The notes beneath the pieces were generated by a model that was given only the letters and a program-made list of their open reading frames with translations, was not told where the DNA came from and did no database searches. Of a stretch of 64,000 nucleotides of DNA, positions 38,995 through 48,243 are shown piece after piece. The first letter of the stretch is position 1. Each line of letters begins with the position of its first letter. The position numbers and the translations under genes are program-made. This stretch comes from Arminella tubonensis (GTDB taxonomy: Bacteria; Pseudomonadota; Alphaproteobacteria; Rhizobiales; Rhizobiaceae), in NCBI RefSeq assembly GCF_003240585.1, contig NZ_PCDP01000001.1, forward strand, positions 310,001 through 374,000, written 5' to 3'.

Positions 38995-39614
38995 CTGCCG
39001 CTGAAGAATCGGGCGAGCAGGCTGAGCGCCAGCAGGCTCATGACGATCCCGATGATGACATCCAGCACCCGCCATGCAGCGGGTCTGGCAAATACAGGCT
39101 GAAGCAGCCGCGCGCCATATCCGAGCCCGAAGAACCATATGAACGACGCCAGGGCAGCCCCTGCCCCATAGGCCAGCCGCGCCATTCCCTGATAGGCCGC
39201 CGACAGACTGCCGAGCAGCAACACCGTATCCAGATAGACATGTGGATTGAGAAACGTGAAGGCGAGGCAGGTGGCCACCGCCGCCTTCAACGTCATGCCG
39301 CTCTTGGCATCTGCCTGCAGCGCATGCGGCTGCATCGCGCGGCGAAACGCCAGGAACGCATAGCTTCCTAGGAAAACAGCACCGCCTATCGTAACGACGG
39401 CAATCAGCCTTGGCGATTGCGAGACGATGGTGCCGAGACCGGCGACGCCGGCGGCGATCAACACCGCGTCGGAGAGCGCGCAAATCAGGCACACGATGAA
39501 AACATGCGAGCGCAGCAGGCCTTGACGCAGGATGAAGGCGTTCTGGGCGCCGATGGCGATGATCAGCGAGGCGCCGAGGAAGAAGCCGGAGACGGCGGCA
39601 GAAAAGATTGGCAT
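38991..39614 (-). CDS. LysE/ArgO family amino-acid exporter
   Basis: A 207-residue inner-membrane exporter of the LysE superfamily with six hydrophobic segments. The N-terminal motif GASLIIAIGAQNAFILRQGL (about residues 14-33) is typical of LysE/ArgO, which export lysine and arginine. FTFLNPHVYLDTVLLLG near residue 101 is a second family stretch. The exact substrate is inferred from the ArgO-like motif. The usual LysR-type regulator gene is not adjacent here. Confidence 0.9.
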   Translation of the reverse strand: MPIFSAAVSGFFLGASLIIAIGAQNAFILRQGLLRSHVFIVCLICALSDAVLIAAGVAGLGTIVSQSPRLIAVVTIGGAVFLGSYAFLAFRRAMQPHALQADAKSGMTLKAAVATCLAFTFLNPHVYLDTVLLLGSLSAAYQGMARLAYGAGAALASFIWFFGLGYGARLLQPVFARPAAWRVLDVIIGIVMSLLALSLLARFFSGS

Positions 39615-39649
39615 GGGGATATCCGAGATAGCGAGGAAAAGGTCGGTGG

Positions 39650-40414
39650 TCAGAGAAAGCTCAACTGGCCGTCGTCGGGGTCCGGTTTCCTCGGCGGCTT
39701 TGGCGGGCGCTCCACGACCACGGGCTCTTGAAGGTCTGGACCCATGTTGGCAACCTTGTTGACGCGATCCGACACCGCGATCATTTCAAAGAAATCCTCT
39801 TCCGCCGGCACCAGGAGATCGGCGACCTCACGCGGTTCCTGCGTCTTGCAATCGAGCCAGCGCGAAAAATCCTCCGGCTTGATGACGACCGGCATCCGCT
39901 CGTGGATTGACGACATGGAGCGGTTGGCCTTGGTCGTCATGATCGCGCCGGTATCGACCTCCGAGCCGTCTGATGACGACCAGGTCTCCATCAGCCCTGC
40001 GAAGGCGATGATACCGCCGCCGCGCGGGCGGACCCAGTAGGCCTGCGGCTTCTCGCCGGTTTCCTTGGCAGGACGATGCCATTCGTAGAAGCCGGATGCC
40101 GGCACGAGCACCCGCCGATGGCGCATGGCCGCGCGAAAAGAGGCCTTACCGATCGCCGTCTCGGCACGCGCATTGATCAACAGCGGGAATTCCTTCGGAT
40201 CCTTGACCCATGAAGGCGTTAGCCCCCAGCGGACCAGCAAGGCGCGGCGATCGGGAAGATTGCTGCCTCTGTCCTGTCCCTCTCCGGCAATGACCACGAG
40301 GATCGGCTGCGTCGGGGCAATATTGTAGCGCGCGGGGAAATCCTCGAGCTCCAGCAGCCCGAGCAGTTCCCGCACCTCCTCCGGGCTGACCGTCAATGCA
40401 AATCGTCCGCACAT
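39650..40414 (-). CDS. SOS response-associated peptidase (SRAP, YedK/HMCES family)
   Basis: A 254-residue SRAP protein that forms a thiazolidine cross-link with abasic sites in single-stranded DNA. After Met removal Cys2 (MCGRFAL) is the reactive residue. Other active-site regions are RYNIAPTQ, the asparagine in LINARAET, the glutamate in GFYEW and the histidine in SIHERMPV. The C-terminal tail is proline- and lysine-rich. It lies 35 bp upstream of the LysE-type gene but functional linkage is not evident. Confidence 0.93.
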   Translation of the reverse strand: MCGRFALTVSPEEVRELLGLLELEDFPARYNIAPTQPILVVIAGEGQDRGSNLPDRRALLVRWGLTPSWVKDPKEFPLLINARAETAIGKASFRAAMRHRRVLVPASGFYEWHRPAKETGEKPQAYWVRPRGGGIIAFAGLMETWSSSDGSEVDTGAIMTTKANRSMSSIHERMPVVIKPEDFSRWLDCKTQEPREVADLLVPAEEDFFEMIAVSDRVNKVANMGPDLQEPVVVERPPKPPRKPDPDDGQLSFL

Positions 40415-40457
40415 GCGGCTTGTCTCGCATCAGCCAATGGCGCGGTCAAGGATCGGC

Positions 40458-40781
40458 TCAGGCACGCGGTCCGAAAAGGATGATGCCGGCGCCGACCAGG
40501 CAGACGGCAGCGCCCGAGATATCCCAGCGATCCGGCGTCCGCCCCTCCACCAGCCACAGCCAGACAACCGAGGCGGCGATATAGATGCCGCCATAGGCCG
40601 CGAACGTACGGCCCGCCGCCTCACTCGGCACCAGCGTCAGGAGCCAGGCAAAAAGCGCCAGCGACACCATGCCGGGCGCCAGCCACCAGACGGGCCTTGC
40701 CAGGCGCATCCATGCCCAGAACGAAAAGCAGCCGGCAATTTCCGCCAGCGCCGCGAGTGCATATAGTCCGTAGGTCATCAT
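40458..40781 (-). CDS. YnfA family small membrane protein (UPF0060)
   Basis: A four-helix inner-membrane protein of 107 residues. YnfA resembles small multidrug resistance pumps. Visible segments include [24 protein letters not shown] at the start, [19 protein letters not shown] and the ending [15 protein letters not shown]. The conserved [11 protein letters not shown] loop is present. Two adjacent ATGs (40781 and 40778) are possible starts. Confidence 0.9.
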   Translation of the reverse strand: MMTYGLYALAALAEIAGCFSFWAWMRLARPVWWLAPGMVSLALFAWLLTLVPSEAAGRTFAAYGGIYIAASVVWLWLVEGRTPDRWDISGAAVCLVGAGIILFGPRA

Positions 40782-40945
40782 CGTGGCTCGGTATCACGTG
40801 TTCAGCGGATATGACACGAGTCGCATGTTCCCTTTCGATCCAATATTTTCGATCGGGTCGCCTTATGAAAGCTGCGTCGAGCCATGGAAGCGTTTAACCA
40901 GTCATGCAATTATGATCGGACTTCAAATGAGGTCGAATCGCTGCC

Positions 40946-41362
40946 ATGACGACCCTTCCCCGCCTTGCCTCCTCAGCCATTCTAGAACGCGACGGCCGGT
41001 TTCTGTTGGTTCTGCGACGCAATCCGCCGTCGGCTGACATGTACGCTTTTCCGGGTGGGCGCGCCGAAGAAGGCGAAACACCTGATGAAACGGCTCTCCG
41101 CGAATTTGCCGAGGAGACCGGGATAGTCGCGCGCAACGCAGAGCTCTTTGCCACCTACGACCTGCCTACCCGCGCCGATGACGGGACGCTCGTCAGCCAC
41201 TTCTTCCTCTCAGTCTTTACCGTCGAGGCCGACGATGACGCGGTTGCGATCGCGGCCGACGACGCCGCCGATATCGGCTGGTACACGCCCGCGGAAATCC
41301 GCGAATTGCCTGTTCCCCCGAGCGTGCTCGACTGCATCGAACGCCTTAGAAAAAGCGAATAA
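40946..41362 (+). CDS. NUDIX hydrolase
   Basis: A 138-residue NUDIX protein that hydrolyses a nucleoside diphosphate linked to another group. The NUDIX box GX5EX7REUXEEXGU is complete at about residues 38-60 (GRAEEGETPDETALREFAEETG). The N-terminal ARL-SSAILERDGRFLLV layout resembles ADP-ribose or 8-oxo-dGTP pyrophosphatases, but substrate cannot be decided. The gene is followed at 59 bp by a TIGR02301-type gene. Confidence 0.92.
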   Translation: MTTLPRLASSAILERDGRFLLVLRRNPPSADMYAFPGGRAEEGETPDETALREFAEETGIVARNAELFATYDLPTRADDGTLVSHFFLSVFTVEADDDAVAIAADDAADIGWYTPAEIRELPVPPSVLDCIERLRKSE

Positions 41363-41421
41363 ACGGGTGAAAACATTATGTCGGCCTTGCTCCGGTCATC
41401 CTGTGGGTATCAACTAGTGAC

Positions 41422-41856
41422 ATGATTCTTCGCCGTTCCGCTGCCGTTCTGGTCTTTGCCTGCGCTTCTTCCGCGCTTCCGGCTTTCGCCCAGCCCGCCG
41501 CGAATACGGCGACGCAGGAAAAGGTGCCCGGGGCCGAAGAGAGCGAACGGCCGGCGCCCTATGACGAAGATCTGACGCGGCTTTCGGTCATCCTCGGCTC
41601 CGTGCAATATCTGCGCAATCTATGCAATGCGAGCAAGGAAGACGACTGGCGTATCGGTATGCAACAGCTGCTCGATGCCGAGACGAAGGACGAGCCGAAG
41701 CGTCGCGAAAAGCTGACCGCCGCCTTCAACCGCGGCTACAGATCATTTGCATCCGTCTACACCGATTGCACATCTCAGGCGATCGTGGCAGAAGAGCGCT
41801 ACCGTAACGAAGGTGCAACACTCGCTACAGAAATAGCCGCCCGCTTTGGAAATTGA
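41422..41856 (+). CDS. TIGR02301 family exported protein
   Basis: A 144-residue secreted or periplasmic protein of a family limited to alphaproteobacteria. A signal peptide (about 1-23, ending LPAFA) is followed by a Pro/Glu-rich linker, then the conserved helical domain beginning LTRLSVILGSVQYLRNLC near residue 51 and a second cysteine in YTDCTS near 113, which may pair with the first. The function is unknown. It follows the NUDIX gene. Confidence 0.8.
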   Translation: MILRRSAAVLVFACASSALPAFAQPAANTATQEKVPGAEESERPAPYDEDLTRLSVILGSVQYLRNLCNASKEDDWRIGMQQLLDAETKDEPKRREKLTAAFNRGYRSFASVYTDCTSQAIVAEERYRNEGATLATEIAARFGN

Positions 41857-41960
41857 CTGTTTATTAACCTCTTTCGACGGCGAGCCGTGTCGTTTTAGGA
41901 AAAGGCTGTTAAACTTGTTAACAGAGCGGTAAGGACATGGACGTTTCGAGGAAAGAAACA

Positions 41961-42218
41961 ATGCAAACAAGCCTCAACGACATTGACGACATGATCGTCC
42001 ACGAAAAGATGCAGGCCGCCCTGGAGTACCAGAACGAAGCCTGGGCAGATGGGATGGCCGACGGGATCGAACCGGAGATCATCGCAGACGCCGCCATCGC
42101 CCATGCGATCCGGGAAACCATTCGCATCATTGGAGAGCACGGCGCGGAAGCCTTGCTCGAATCATTGCGCGACCGCATGCTGGCAGGTGAATTCTCGCCG
42201 AACCGAGCCCTGCAATAA
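41961..42218 (+). CDS. Hypothetical acidic protein, 85 residues
   Basis: An acidic helical protein with no motif that I recognise. It begins MQTSLNDIDDMIVHEKMQAALEYQ and has a repeated Ala/Ile/Glu pattern (IADAAIAHAIRETIRIIGEHG) likely to be helical. AGGAAAG precedes the ATG at 41961; an in-frame ATG at 41937 would add eight residues. It lies 19 bp upstream of a secreted hypothetical protein gene on the same strand. Confidence 0.6.
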   Translation: MQTSLNDIDDMIVHEKMQAALEYQNEAWADGMADGIEPEIIADAAIAHAIRETIRIIGEHGAEALLESLRDRMLAGEFSPNRALQ

Positions 42219-42237
42219 TAACCGCAAGAGACCTTTG

Positions 42238-43008
42238 ATGTGCACCGCCCTGGGCAATGACCGGCGACATCCCGCTGCCTCGCTCCTTACCGCAACGATG
42301 CTCGTCGGCGGACTTCTCCTGCCTCTACCTGCTTTCGCATTCTCATTGTCAGGCGGCCCAGTTCTGCAGCCGGCAGTGACACAGCACGCTCCTGCCGCGA
42401 AGGAAAAGCCGGTGCAGCAGGCGCTCGAAGCACCCTCCAAGACAATCCCGATGCCTGACCCGCTGGTGAACGACAAAGCAGGTCAAGGTACCGGCAGCGG
42501 TACGGGATCCGGCAATTCAGCGGCTGATTCGAAGTCCGTCGAGGTCCTCTACGACATCAACAAGGCTCCGGAGCCGGTGCGCAAGTTGCGCGAGATGATC
42601 GTCGAAGCTGCGGCATCCGGCGATCTTGAACGCCTTCGCCCGTTGATGAACGTCGGCGGCGGGCTCAACCAGACGCAGATCACCGCGGACGATCCTGGCG
42701 AGGATCCGATCAAGTCGCTGCATGATCTTTCCGGTGACGCCGACGGCATCGAGGTTCTCTCCATCCTTCTCGACATCATGTCGACCGGTTTTGCCCATGT
42801 CGGCGCCGGGACCCCCGACGAGATGTATGTCTGGCCGTATTTTGCGCAGAAGGACATCAAGACGCTGACGGCGCCCGAGAAGGTCGACCTGATGCGAATC
42901 GTGACCGCGGGCGACTATTCCGACATGCTGGAGTTCGGCGGCTACAATTTCTACCGGGTCGGCATCACGCCCGATGGCAAGTGGAAATTCTTCTCCGCCG
43001 GCGAGTGA
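42238..43008 (+). CDS. Hypothetical exported protein, 256 residues
   Basis: A protein with a signal-peptide-like N-terminus (hydrophobic segment at about residues 15-35, ending LPAFAF). A Pro/Gly/Ser-rich linker (about 55-100) and a conserved-looking domain follow, with VRKLREMIVEAAASGDLERLRPLM, GIEVLSILLDIMSTGFAHVG and a final YRVGITPDGKWKFFSAGE. The last part is reminiscent of alphaproteobacterial periplasmic proteins of unknown function. An ATG at 42298 is an alternative start. Confidence 0.7.
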   Translation: MCTALGNDRRHPAASLLTATMLVGGLLLPLPAFAFSLSGGPVLQPAVTQHAPAAKEKPVQQALEAPSKTIPMPDPLVNDKAGQGTGSGTGSGNSAADSKSVEVLYDINKAPEPVRKLREMIVEAAASGDLERLRPLMNVGGGLNQTQITADDPGEDPIKSLHDLSGDADGIEVLSILLDIMSTGFAHVGAGTPDEMYVWPYFAQKDIKTLTAPEKVDLMRIVTAGDYSDMLEFGGYNFYRVGITPDGKWKFFSAGE

Positions 43009-43107
43009 TCGACGCCGCCTCCGTGTCGGCGCCGTTAAGCGTTGAACCTTGCGGTTCACGGTCGCAAAGCTTACCTCTGTGCGATAGGCCAACGTGACGG
43101 GATTCCC

Positions 43108-43965
43108 ATGCCAGCCGTATTTCTTGAAGATCGCTCCCTGATCAGTGTTGCCGGCACCGAGGCCGAGCCTTTCCTGCAAAACCTGATTACCACGGACCTT
43201 GCCGCACTGGCCGCGGAAGAGGCGCGTCCCGGCGCGTTGCTGACGCCGCAGGGCAAGATATTGTTCGATTTCATGGTCTGGCGCGACGGCACGGACCTCG
43301 TCCTGGAAACCGACGCCGAACAGCGCGACGGCTTGTTGAAACGCCTCACCATGTACCGGCTGCGGGCAGCCGTCGATCTGAAGGCAGACGAGCCCGACGG
43401 CGTCACGGTTTCGTGGGACGCCGGCGCAGTTGAAGGCCGTAAGGACGCACGATTCGAGAAGGCGGGGATAGCTCTGGTCCGCACGCCGGGCAACCACGGC
43501 GGCGACGACGCGGCTCTTTATGACGATCTTCGTATCGCCCATGGAATAGCCATTTCTGGCAAAGATTTCGCGCTGCAGGATGCATTCCCGCACGATATCC
43601 TGTTGGATTTCAATGGCGGGCTGTCCTTCCGCAAGGGCTGCTATGTTGGCCAGGAGGTCGTGTCCCGCATGCAGCATCGCGGCACGGCGCGCCGTCGGGT
43701 GGTCACTGTCATCGGCGATGGTGCCCTCCCCGCAACCGGAACCGAGATCACCTCGGGCGGCAAGCCGATGGGGACGCTCGGCTCCGTTTCCGGCAATCAC
43801 GGCCTCGCCATCGTGCGAATCGACAGGGCCGGCGAGGCCATTGCCGCCGCCACGCCGATCCTTGCAGGCGAAATTGCGGTGTCGCTGTCGCTTCCGGCCT
43901 GGTCCGGCCTCTCCTTCCCGACCCCGCTCTCTGCCTCCTCAGGCGTAGACGAGGCATCCGCGTGA
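43108..43965 (+). CDS. ygfZ: YgfZ/GcvT-family folate-binding protein
   Basis: A 285-residue member of the YgfZ family, which assists maintenance of some iron-sulfur enzymes such as MiaB with tetrahydrofolate. The diagnostic motif KGCYVGQE, with its conserved cysteine, lies near residue 175. The N-terminal GcvT-like fold has FLQNLITTDL near 24. ATG 43108 (MPAVFLED) fits the family. Its TGA overlaps the GTG of the next gene (GTGA). Confidence 0.9.
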   Translation: MPAVFLEDRSLISVAGTEAEPFLQNLITTDLAALAAEEARPGALLTPQGKILFDFMVWRDGTDLVLETDAEQRDGLLKRLTMYRLRAAVDLKADEPDGVTVSWDAGAVEGRKDARFEKAGIALVRTPGNHGGDDAALYDDLRIAHGIAISGKDFALQDAFPHDILLDFNGGLSFRKGCYVGQEVVSRMQHRGTARRRVVTVIGDGALPATGTEITSGGKPMGTLGSVSGNHGLAIVRIDRAGEAIAAATPILAGEIAVSLSLPAWSGLSFPTPLSASSGVDEASA

Positions 43966-44585
43966 TATCGGCGACCGCACCGCGTGCCTGGCAGCGCATG
44001 CTTTCCGGTCGTCGACTGGATTTGCTCGATCCTTCGCCGCTGGATGTGGAAATCGCCGACATTGCCCACGGCCTTGCCCGTGTTGCCCGCTGGAACGGCC
44101 AGACATCAGGCAACCACGCTTTTTCCGTTGCCCAGCACAGTCTCGTCGTCGAGGATATTTTCCGGCGCATAGTGCCTGCGACGACGGACGAGTTGCTGGT
44201 GGCATTGCTGCATGACGCACCCGAATATGTCATCGGCGACATGATTTCGCCTTTTAAATCTGTGGTAGGCGGCGGCTACAAGACGGTCGAGAAGCGGCTG
44301 GAGGAGGCCATCCACCTTCGCTTCAGCCTGCCGGCCCACCCGGCCCGCACACTGAAGGATCAGATCAAGAAGGCCGATACGATCGCCGCTTATTTCGAGG
44401 CGACATTGCTTGCCGGCTTCACGCCGACCGAGGCGCAGAAGTTCTTTGGACAGCCTCGAGGCATTACCAGGGAGACGCTGCTGATCGAGCCATTGCCGGC
44501 CGTCGAGGCGCAGCGTCTTTTCCTCGAGCGCTTCGAAGCAATCGAACGGGATCGCCGGATTGAAAGCGGGGTCGAGAGGCTGTGA
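43962..44585 (+). CDS. HD-domain protein, YfbR-like nucleotidase family
   Basis: A 207-residue HD-domain phosphohydrolase. The metal site is visible: a histidine in NHAFSVAQHS (residues 52-61) and the HD pair in LLHDAPEYVIGDM near residue 84. The arrangement resembles YfbR-type 5'-deoxynucleotidases. The start is GTG, overlapping the ygfZ stop by four bases; its own stop overlaps the next GTG in the same way. The three genes are almost certainly one translational unit. Confidence 0.85.
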   Translation: MISATAPRAWQRMLSGRRLDLLDPSPLDVEIADIAHGLARVARWNGQTSGNHAFSVAQHSLVVEDIFRRIVPATTDELLVALLHDAPEYVIGDMISPFKSVVGGGYKTVEKRLEEAIHLRFSLPAHPARTLKDQIKKADTIAAYFEATLLAGFTPTEAQKFFGQPRGITRETLLIEPLPAVEAQRLFLERFEAIERDRRIESGVERL

Positions 44586-45109
44586 CCGCGATCATCGTCT
44601 CTCCCCTGGCGCGTATCGCCGAAATGGCAGTACGGCATCGATCGCGCGAGATGATCAGCCTGATTGCCAAGGAGCAGGCATTTCACCGCCCGGCCGTGAT
44701 CTCGGCCGAGCGGCACCTGCTGCTCGGCATGAACGACATCAGCTTTGCCAGCACGGGCGGGCTGGTCGCCCCACAGGAAGCACATGTGCAGGCAATCATC
44801 GATTTCGCCAAGGATTGGGATCGTAGCGCGCCGCTGTTGATCCATTGCTGGATGGGAGTTTCGCGCTCCCCGGCAGCGGCGTTGATCGCCGCCCTGGCCG
44901 TTCACCCCGAAGAGGACGATATGACGCTCGTCCGGCGCCTGCGATCCGCCTCCCCTTACGCCACCCCGAATGCACGACTGATCCAGATCGGAGACGAAAT
45001 GCTGCAGCGCCGCGGTCGGCTGGTCGACGCCATCCGCTCAATCGGCCGTGGTGCAGATGCCGACGGCAATATGCCTTTCGTGCTGACCTTCGGAGACGGA
45101 GCGTCGTAG
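44582..45109 (+). CDS. Dual-specificity/tyrosine phosphatase-like protein
   Basis: A 175-residue protein with the CX5R phosphatase loop HCWMGVSRS near residue 87. An upstream FASTGGLVAPQEAHVQAIIDFAKDW region probably supplies the general acid aspartate. It resembles the tyrosine phosphatase-type proteins of rhizobia. GTG start, overlapping the HD gene stop (GTGA). Protein or nucleotide substrates are equally possible; pairing with an HD nucleotidase-like gene is suggestive only. Confidence 0.82.
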   Translation: MTAIIVSPLARIAEMAVRHRSREMISLIAKEQAFHRPAVISAERHLLLGMNDISFASTGGLVAPQEAHVQAIIDFAKDWDRSAPLLIHCWMGVSRSPAAALIAALAVHPEEDDMTLVRRLRSASPYATPNARLIQIGDEMLQRRGRLVDAIRSIGRGADADGNMPFVLTFGDGAS

Positions 45110-45218
45110 ACGCTTGGCCGAATCGCCGGCCGATTTCGAAATACGTTTGAGCGGTTGACGCTCAGGGGATATGCCCCATCTAGCCGTTCACGACGAAGAG
45201 GGACCGTAAGACAGACCC

Positions 45219-46025
45219 ATGGAACAACAAGCAACAAGCGTAATCGTCGCCACAAGAACCGCTCTCAGCCAGGCAAGCGCCCTGGCGGTACAATATTCCT
45301 TCTCCATTCTCGGAGCGCTCATCCTTCTGATACTCGGATGGACACTGGCCGGGCTTGTCAGTCGCTGGGCCTTTGAAGGCATCTCCCGCGTCAAAGGCAT
45401 AGACGAGACGCTGGCGCGGTTCTTCACCAACGTCCTGCGATATGCCCTGCTGATCCTGGTGTTCGTTACGGTTCTCGGACAATTCGGGGTGCAGACCGCA
45501 TCGATCATCGCAACCCTCGGCGCTGCCGGCCTGGCTGTCGGTCTGGCACTTCAGGGCACACTGCAGAACATCGCGGCAGGTATCATGCTGCTCGTCCTGC
45601 GTCCCTTCCGCGTCGGCGAATATATCGAAACCGGAAGCATAACGGGAACGGTTACCGAGATCGGCCTTTTCGCGACGGAGATGAAGACGGGCGACGGCCT
45701 GTACCGGCTGGCGCCGAATTCGACGCTTTGGAACACGCCGATCACCAATTACAGCCGGGAGCCGCTTCGGAAATTCGACGTGACATTCGGTGTTGCCTCG
45801 ACGCAGGACCTGGAATTGGCGCTGAACACGCTTCTTGACGTTGCCAAGGCTGAACCGCGCGTAGAAAAGCGACCGGAGCCACAGGTGTTCGTCAACAGCC
45901 TCGGCGGCACGATCAGCATCACGCTGCAATATTGGGCCAAGACGGCGCAATGGGCGACAACCAGTCGCGACATGCTTCGGCGGACAAAGCAGACCTTCGA
46001 TGAAAAAGGCATCGCGATCACCTGA
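45219..46025 (+). CDS. Small-conductance mechanosensitive channel, MscS family
   Basis: A heptameric channel that opens under membrane tension. The 268-residue protein has three transmembrane helices, the third pore-lining with alternating Gly and Ala (SIIATLGAAGLAVGLALQGTLQNIAAG, near 92-116). The cytoplasmic beta domain starts at LLVLRPFRVGEYIETGS near 122, and a short C-terminal domain follows. Length and layout match E. coli MscS. It is monocistronic. Confidence 0.93.
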   Translation: MEQQATSVIVATRTALSQASALAVQYSFSILGALILLILGWTLAGLVSRWAFEGISRVKGIDETLARFFTNVLRYALLILVFVTVLGQFGVQTASIIATLGAAGLAVGLALQGTLQNIAAGIMLLVLRPFRVGEYIETGSITGTVTEIGLFATEMKTGDGLYRLAPNSTLWNTPITNYSREPLRKFDVTFGVASTQDLELALNTLLDVAKAEPRVEKRPEPQVFVNSLGGTISITLQYWAKTAQWATTSRDMLRRTKQTFDEKGIAIT

Positions 46026-46106
46026 TCGCCTTCAAAATCAACCAGAACGAAAACAGCCCGACGCTAGCCGGGCCGTATCGAGGCGAATTTCAAAACACGG
46101 TGTCGC

Positions 46107-46448
46107 TCAGGCGACATTATCCATTTCATACTGACCATAGGTCCCGCGATACGCGTCGATCGCGGTCTGCAGGTCGGCATCGGTGCTTGCACTCGGCTGC
46201 ATCAGTGAAATCTTGGCCTGATCAGGCTTGATCGAGCTGGGCAGTTGCATCAGCTTCGCCATAAGGCTGCTGAGCGGACCGTCCAGCGTGCCGTCATTCT
46301 CATCGTTGGCGTCCGTCTCGAGAAGGCCGGGACGCTGACCTGCTGCGAGCTCTTGGCGGCTGAGCAAGCCATCACCGTTCTCGTCGAGACGCGAAAGCGT
46401 TCCACGATAGGGATACGAACTATTTGCTAGGGAAGAAACATGGGACAT
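46107..46448 (-). CDS. EF-hand domain protein, 113 residues
   Basis: A small acidic protein with one canonical EF-hand loop, DENGDGLLSRQE (residues 22-33), matching the D-x-N-x-D-G-x-x-S-x-x-E calcium pattern. A degenerate second loop (DANDENDGTLDG, about 46-57) lies next to it. There is no clear signal peptide. Calcium binding is likely; the partner is unknown. The gene is divergent from the HD gene at 46727, and no gene lies in the 278 bp between them. Confidence 0.82.
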   Translation of the reverse strand: MSHVSSLANSSYPYRGTLSRLDENGDGLLSRQELAAGQRPGLLETDANDENDGTLDGPLSSLMAKLMQLPSSIKPDQAKISLMQPSASTDADLQTAIDAYRGTYGQYEMDNVA

Positions 46449-46726
46449 ACAAACCTCCTATCGGAAGAGGGTCGCCTCATGCGACCTCGTTTGTACGCAA
46501 TACATTCGGGTTGATCTATAGGCGCTGATAGCCCGGTTTGTGAGTCGCGTCAAAGAAATTGTTAATACCCGTTAACTATAGTTGCAAATTCGTGAATCCG
46601 TTGTAGCGGGAATAGCACGTGGCCAACCTCGACCGCGGATTCTGCGGCATTTTGCTACCACTGTCGATTGTGCGAAGGGTCCACGCGAGGTAGGAAACAA
46701 GAGAGTATGTGGCGCGAGGATGACAA

Positions 46727-47380
46727 GTGAACCTAAACTCGGCGGCGGGCGCCTTCGCTCCCTTTGAATCGTTGGCTGCACAGCTCCTGCCCCATATAGC
46801 GGATGGCGACGATGGCTCACATGACGTTGCCCATATCCTGCGTGTCTTCAAGAATGCCATGCGCATCCAGGCGGAAGAAGGCGGCAACGCCCTGACGCTG
46901 GCGGCTGCGGTGTTGCTGCACGACTGCGTCGCGGTCGAGAAGAATTCGCCGATACGTGCCCAGGCCTCTGCGCTGGCCGCCGCCAAGGCTTCCGATATAT
47001 TGAAGAATCTCGGCTGGGCGGAGCGCGACATCGCCGCCGTCGCGCACGCGATAACCACGCATAGCTTCTCGGCCAATCTCCTGCCGGAAACGCTGGAGGC
47101 GAAGATCCTGCAGGATGCCGACCGCCTTGATGCCATCGGCATGGTCGGCGCGGCACGTTGCTTCTACATCGCCGGCCGCCTTGGCTCCGGCCTCTACGAT
47201 CCCCTCGACCCGCTGGCCACCTACCGACCGCTCGACGACAAGCGCTTCGCCATTGACCATTTCGAGACGAAGCTGTTCAAACTGGCGGACGGGTTTCAGA
47301 CATCGGCAGGACGGGCGCTCGCCAGCGAACGTCATCAGCGGCTGAAGTCATTTCTCGCAATGTTCATCGACGAAATCTGA
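46727..47380 (+). CDS. HD-domain phosphohydrolase (YedJ-like)
   Basis: A 217-residue HD hydrolase. Metal ligands are seen in HDVAHILRV (residues 32-40), VLLHDCVAVEK near 64 and the later aspartate in LQDADRLDAIGMVG near 130. The pattern matches the YedJ/RelA-HD-type family. The start is GTG at 46727 with AGGA upstream. It ends 8 bp before the MOSC gene, so the two are probably cotranscribed. The substrate is unknown. Confidence 0.87.
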   Translation: MNLNSAAGAFAPFESLAAQLLPHIADGDDGSHDVAHILRVFKNAMRIQAEEGGNALTLAAAVLLHDCVAVEKNSPIRAQASALAAAKASDILKNLGWAERDIAAVAHAITTHSFSANLLPETLEAKILQDADRLDAIGMVGAARCFYIAGRLGSGLYDPLDPLATYRPLDDKRFAIDHFETKLFKLADGFQTSAGRALASERHQRLKSFLAMFIDEI

Positions 47381-47388
47381 GAGACGCC

Positions 47389-48243
47389 ATGCGCATCAGC
47401 GATCTTTTCATCTATCCGCTCAAGAGTGCCCGCGGGATCGCCATTCCCTCGACCACCGTCGACGTGTTCGGCCTTATCGGCGATCGCCGTATGATGATCA
47501 CCGATCCACAAGGGCATGGAATCACCCAGCGCGAGCTCCAGGACCTGGCCCGAATAGATGTTGAACCCGGCACCACCTCGATACGCCTGAAAATGCAGGG
47601 AAAATCCGACATCCTTGTGCCGCCGCCGCAGCCGGAGCGGCGGATGGAGGTGGATATATGGAAATCCGTCATCAGCGCCGCGGTCGCCGACGATGAAGCC
47701 AACAGCCAGCTTTCGGACTGGCTCGGGCGCGAGGTGAAGCTGGTTTTCTTCGATGGTCTTGCCAAGCGCATCGCAAACCCGGAATGGGCAAGCGGCGATA
47801 CGCCGGTGACATTTTCCGACGGCTACCAGATCCTGGTGACGACATCGGGCTCGCTAAAGGCTTTGAACGCCGACCTTGCTAAGCACGGCGAAGGATCGGT
47901 CGGCATGGAACGCTTTCGGCCGAACATCGTCCTCGATTGCGAGGAGGAATGGGCGGAGGATCGCTGGGCGGCAATAGAGATCGGTGGCATAAGGCTCGAT
48001 CTCGTCAAGCCCTGCGCCCGGTGCATCATGACGACGCAGGACCAAGCGACAGGATCGCGCGAGGTGCCAAACCCGATGCCGGCGATGGGCCGTATCCGAA
48101 TGTCTGCAGACCGGCGCGTGCCCGGTCCGTTGTTCGGCTGGAACGCGGTTCCGCGCGGCGAAGGCACTGTTGCGATTGGCGATGAGGTAACCGTCATCGA
48201 GGAGCGGTCTGAGGGGTGGGCATTCAAGGCGCGGCGCGCCTAA
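47389..48243 (+). CDS. MOSC domain-containing protein (YcbX-like)
   Basis: A 284-residue protein with an N-terminal MOSC_N beta-barrel domain ([14 protein letters not shown] at the start) and a C-terminal MOSC domain. The conserved cysteine lies in [10 protein letters not shown] near residue 207. Relatives bind molybdenum cofactor and some reduce N-hydroxylated compounds; this one lacks the ferredoxin extension seen in E. coli YcbX. Its stop overlaps that of the convergent recO gene. Confidence 0.9.
   Translation: MRISDLFIYPLKSARGIAIPSTTVDVFGLIGDRRMMITDPQGHGITQRELQDLARIDVEPGTTSIRLKMQGKSDILVPPPQPERRMEVDIWKSVISAAVADDEANSQLSDWLGREVKLVFFDGLAKRIANPEWASGDTPVTFSDGYQILVTTSGSLKALNADLAKHGEGSVGMERFRPNIVLDCEEEWAEDRWAAIEIGGIRLDLVKPCARCIMTTQDQATGSREVPNPMPAMGRIRMSADRRVPGPLFGWNAVPRGEGTVAIGDEVTVIEERSEGWAFKARRA

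Noticed and set aside
46031..46090. Possible terminator after the MscS gene (GCCCGACGC...GCCGGGC)
   Set aside because: The stem has a central mismatch and no T-run; too weak to list.
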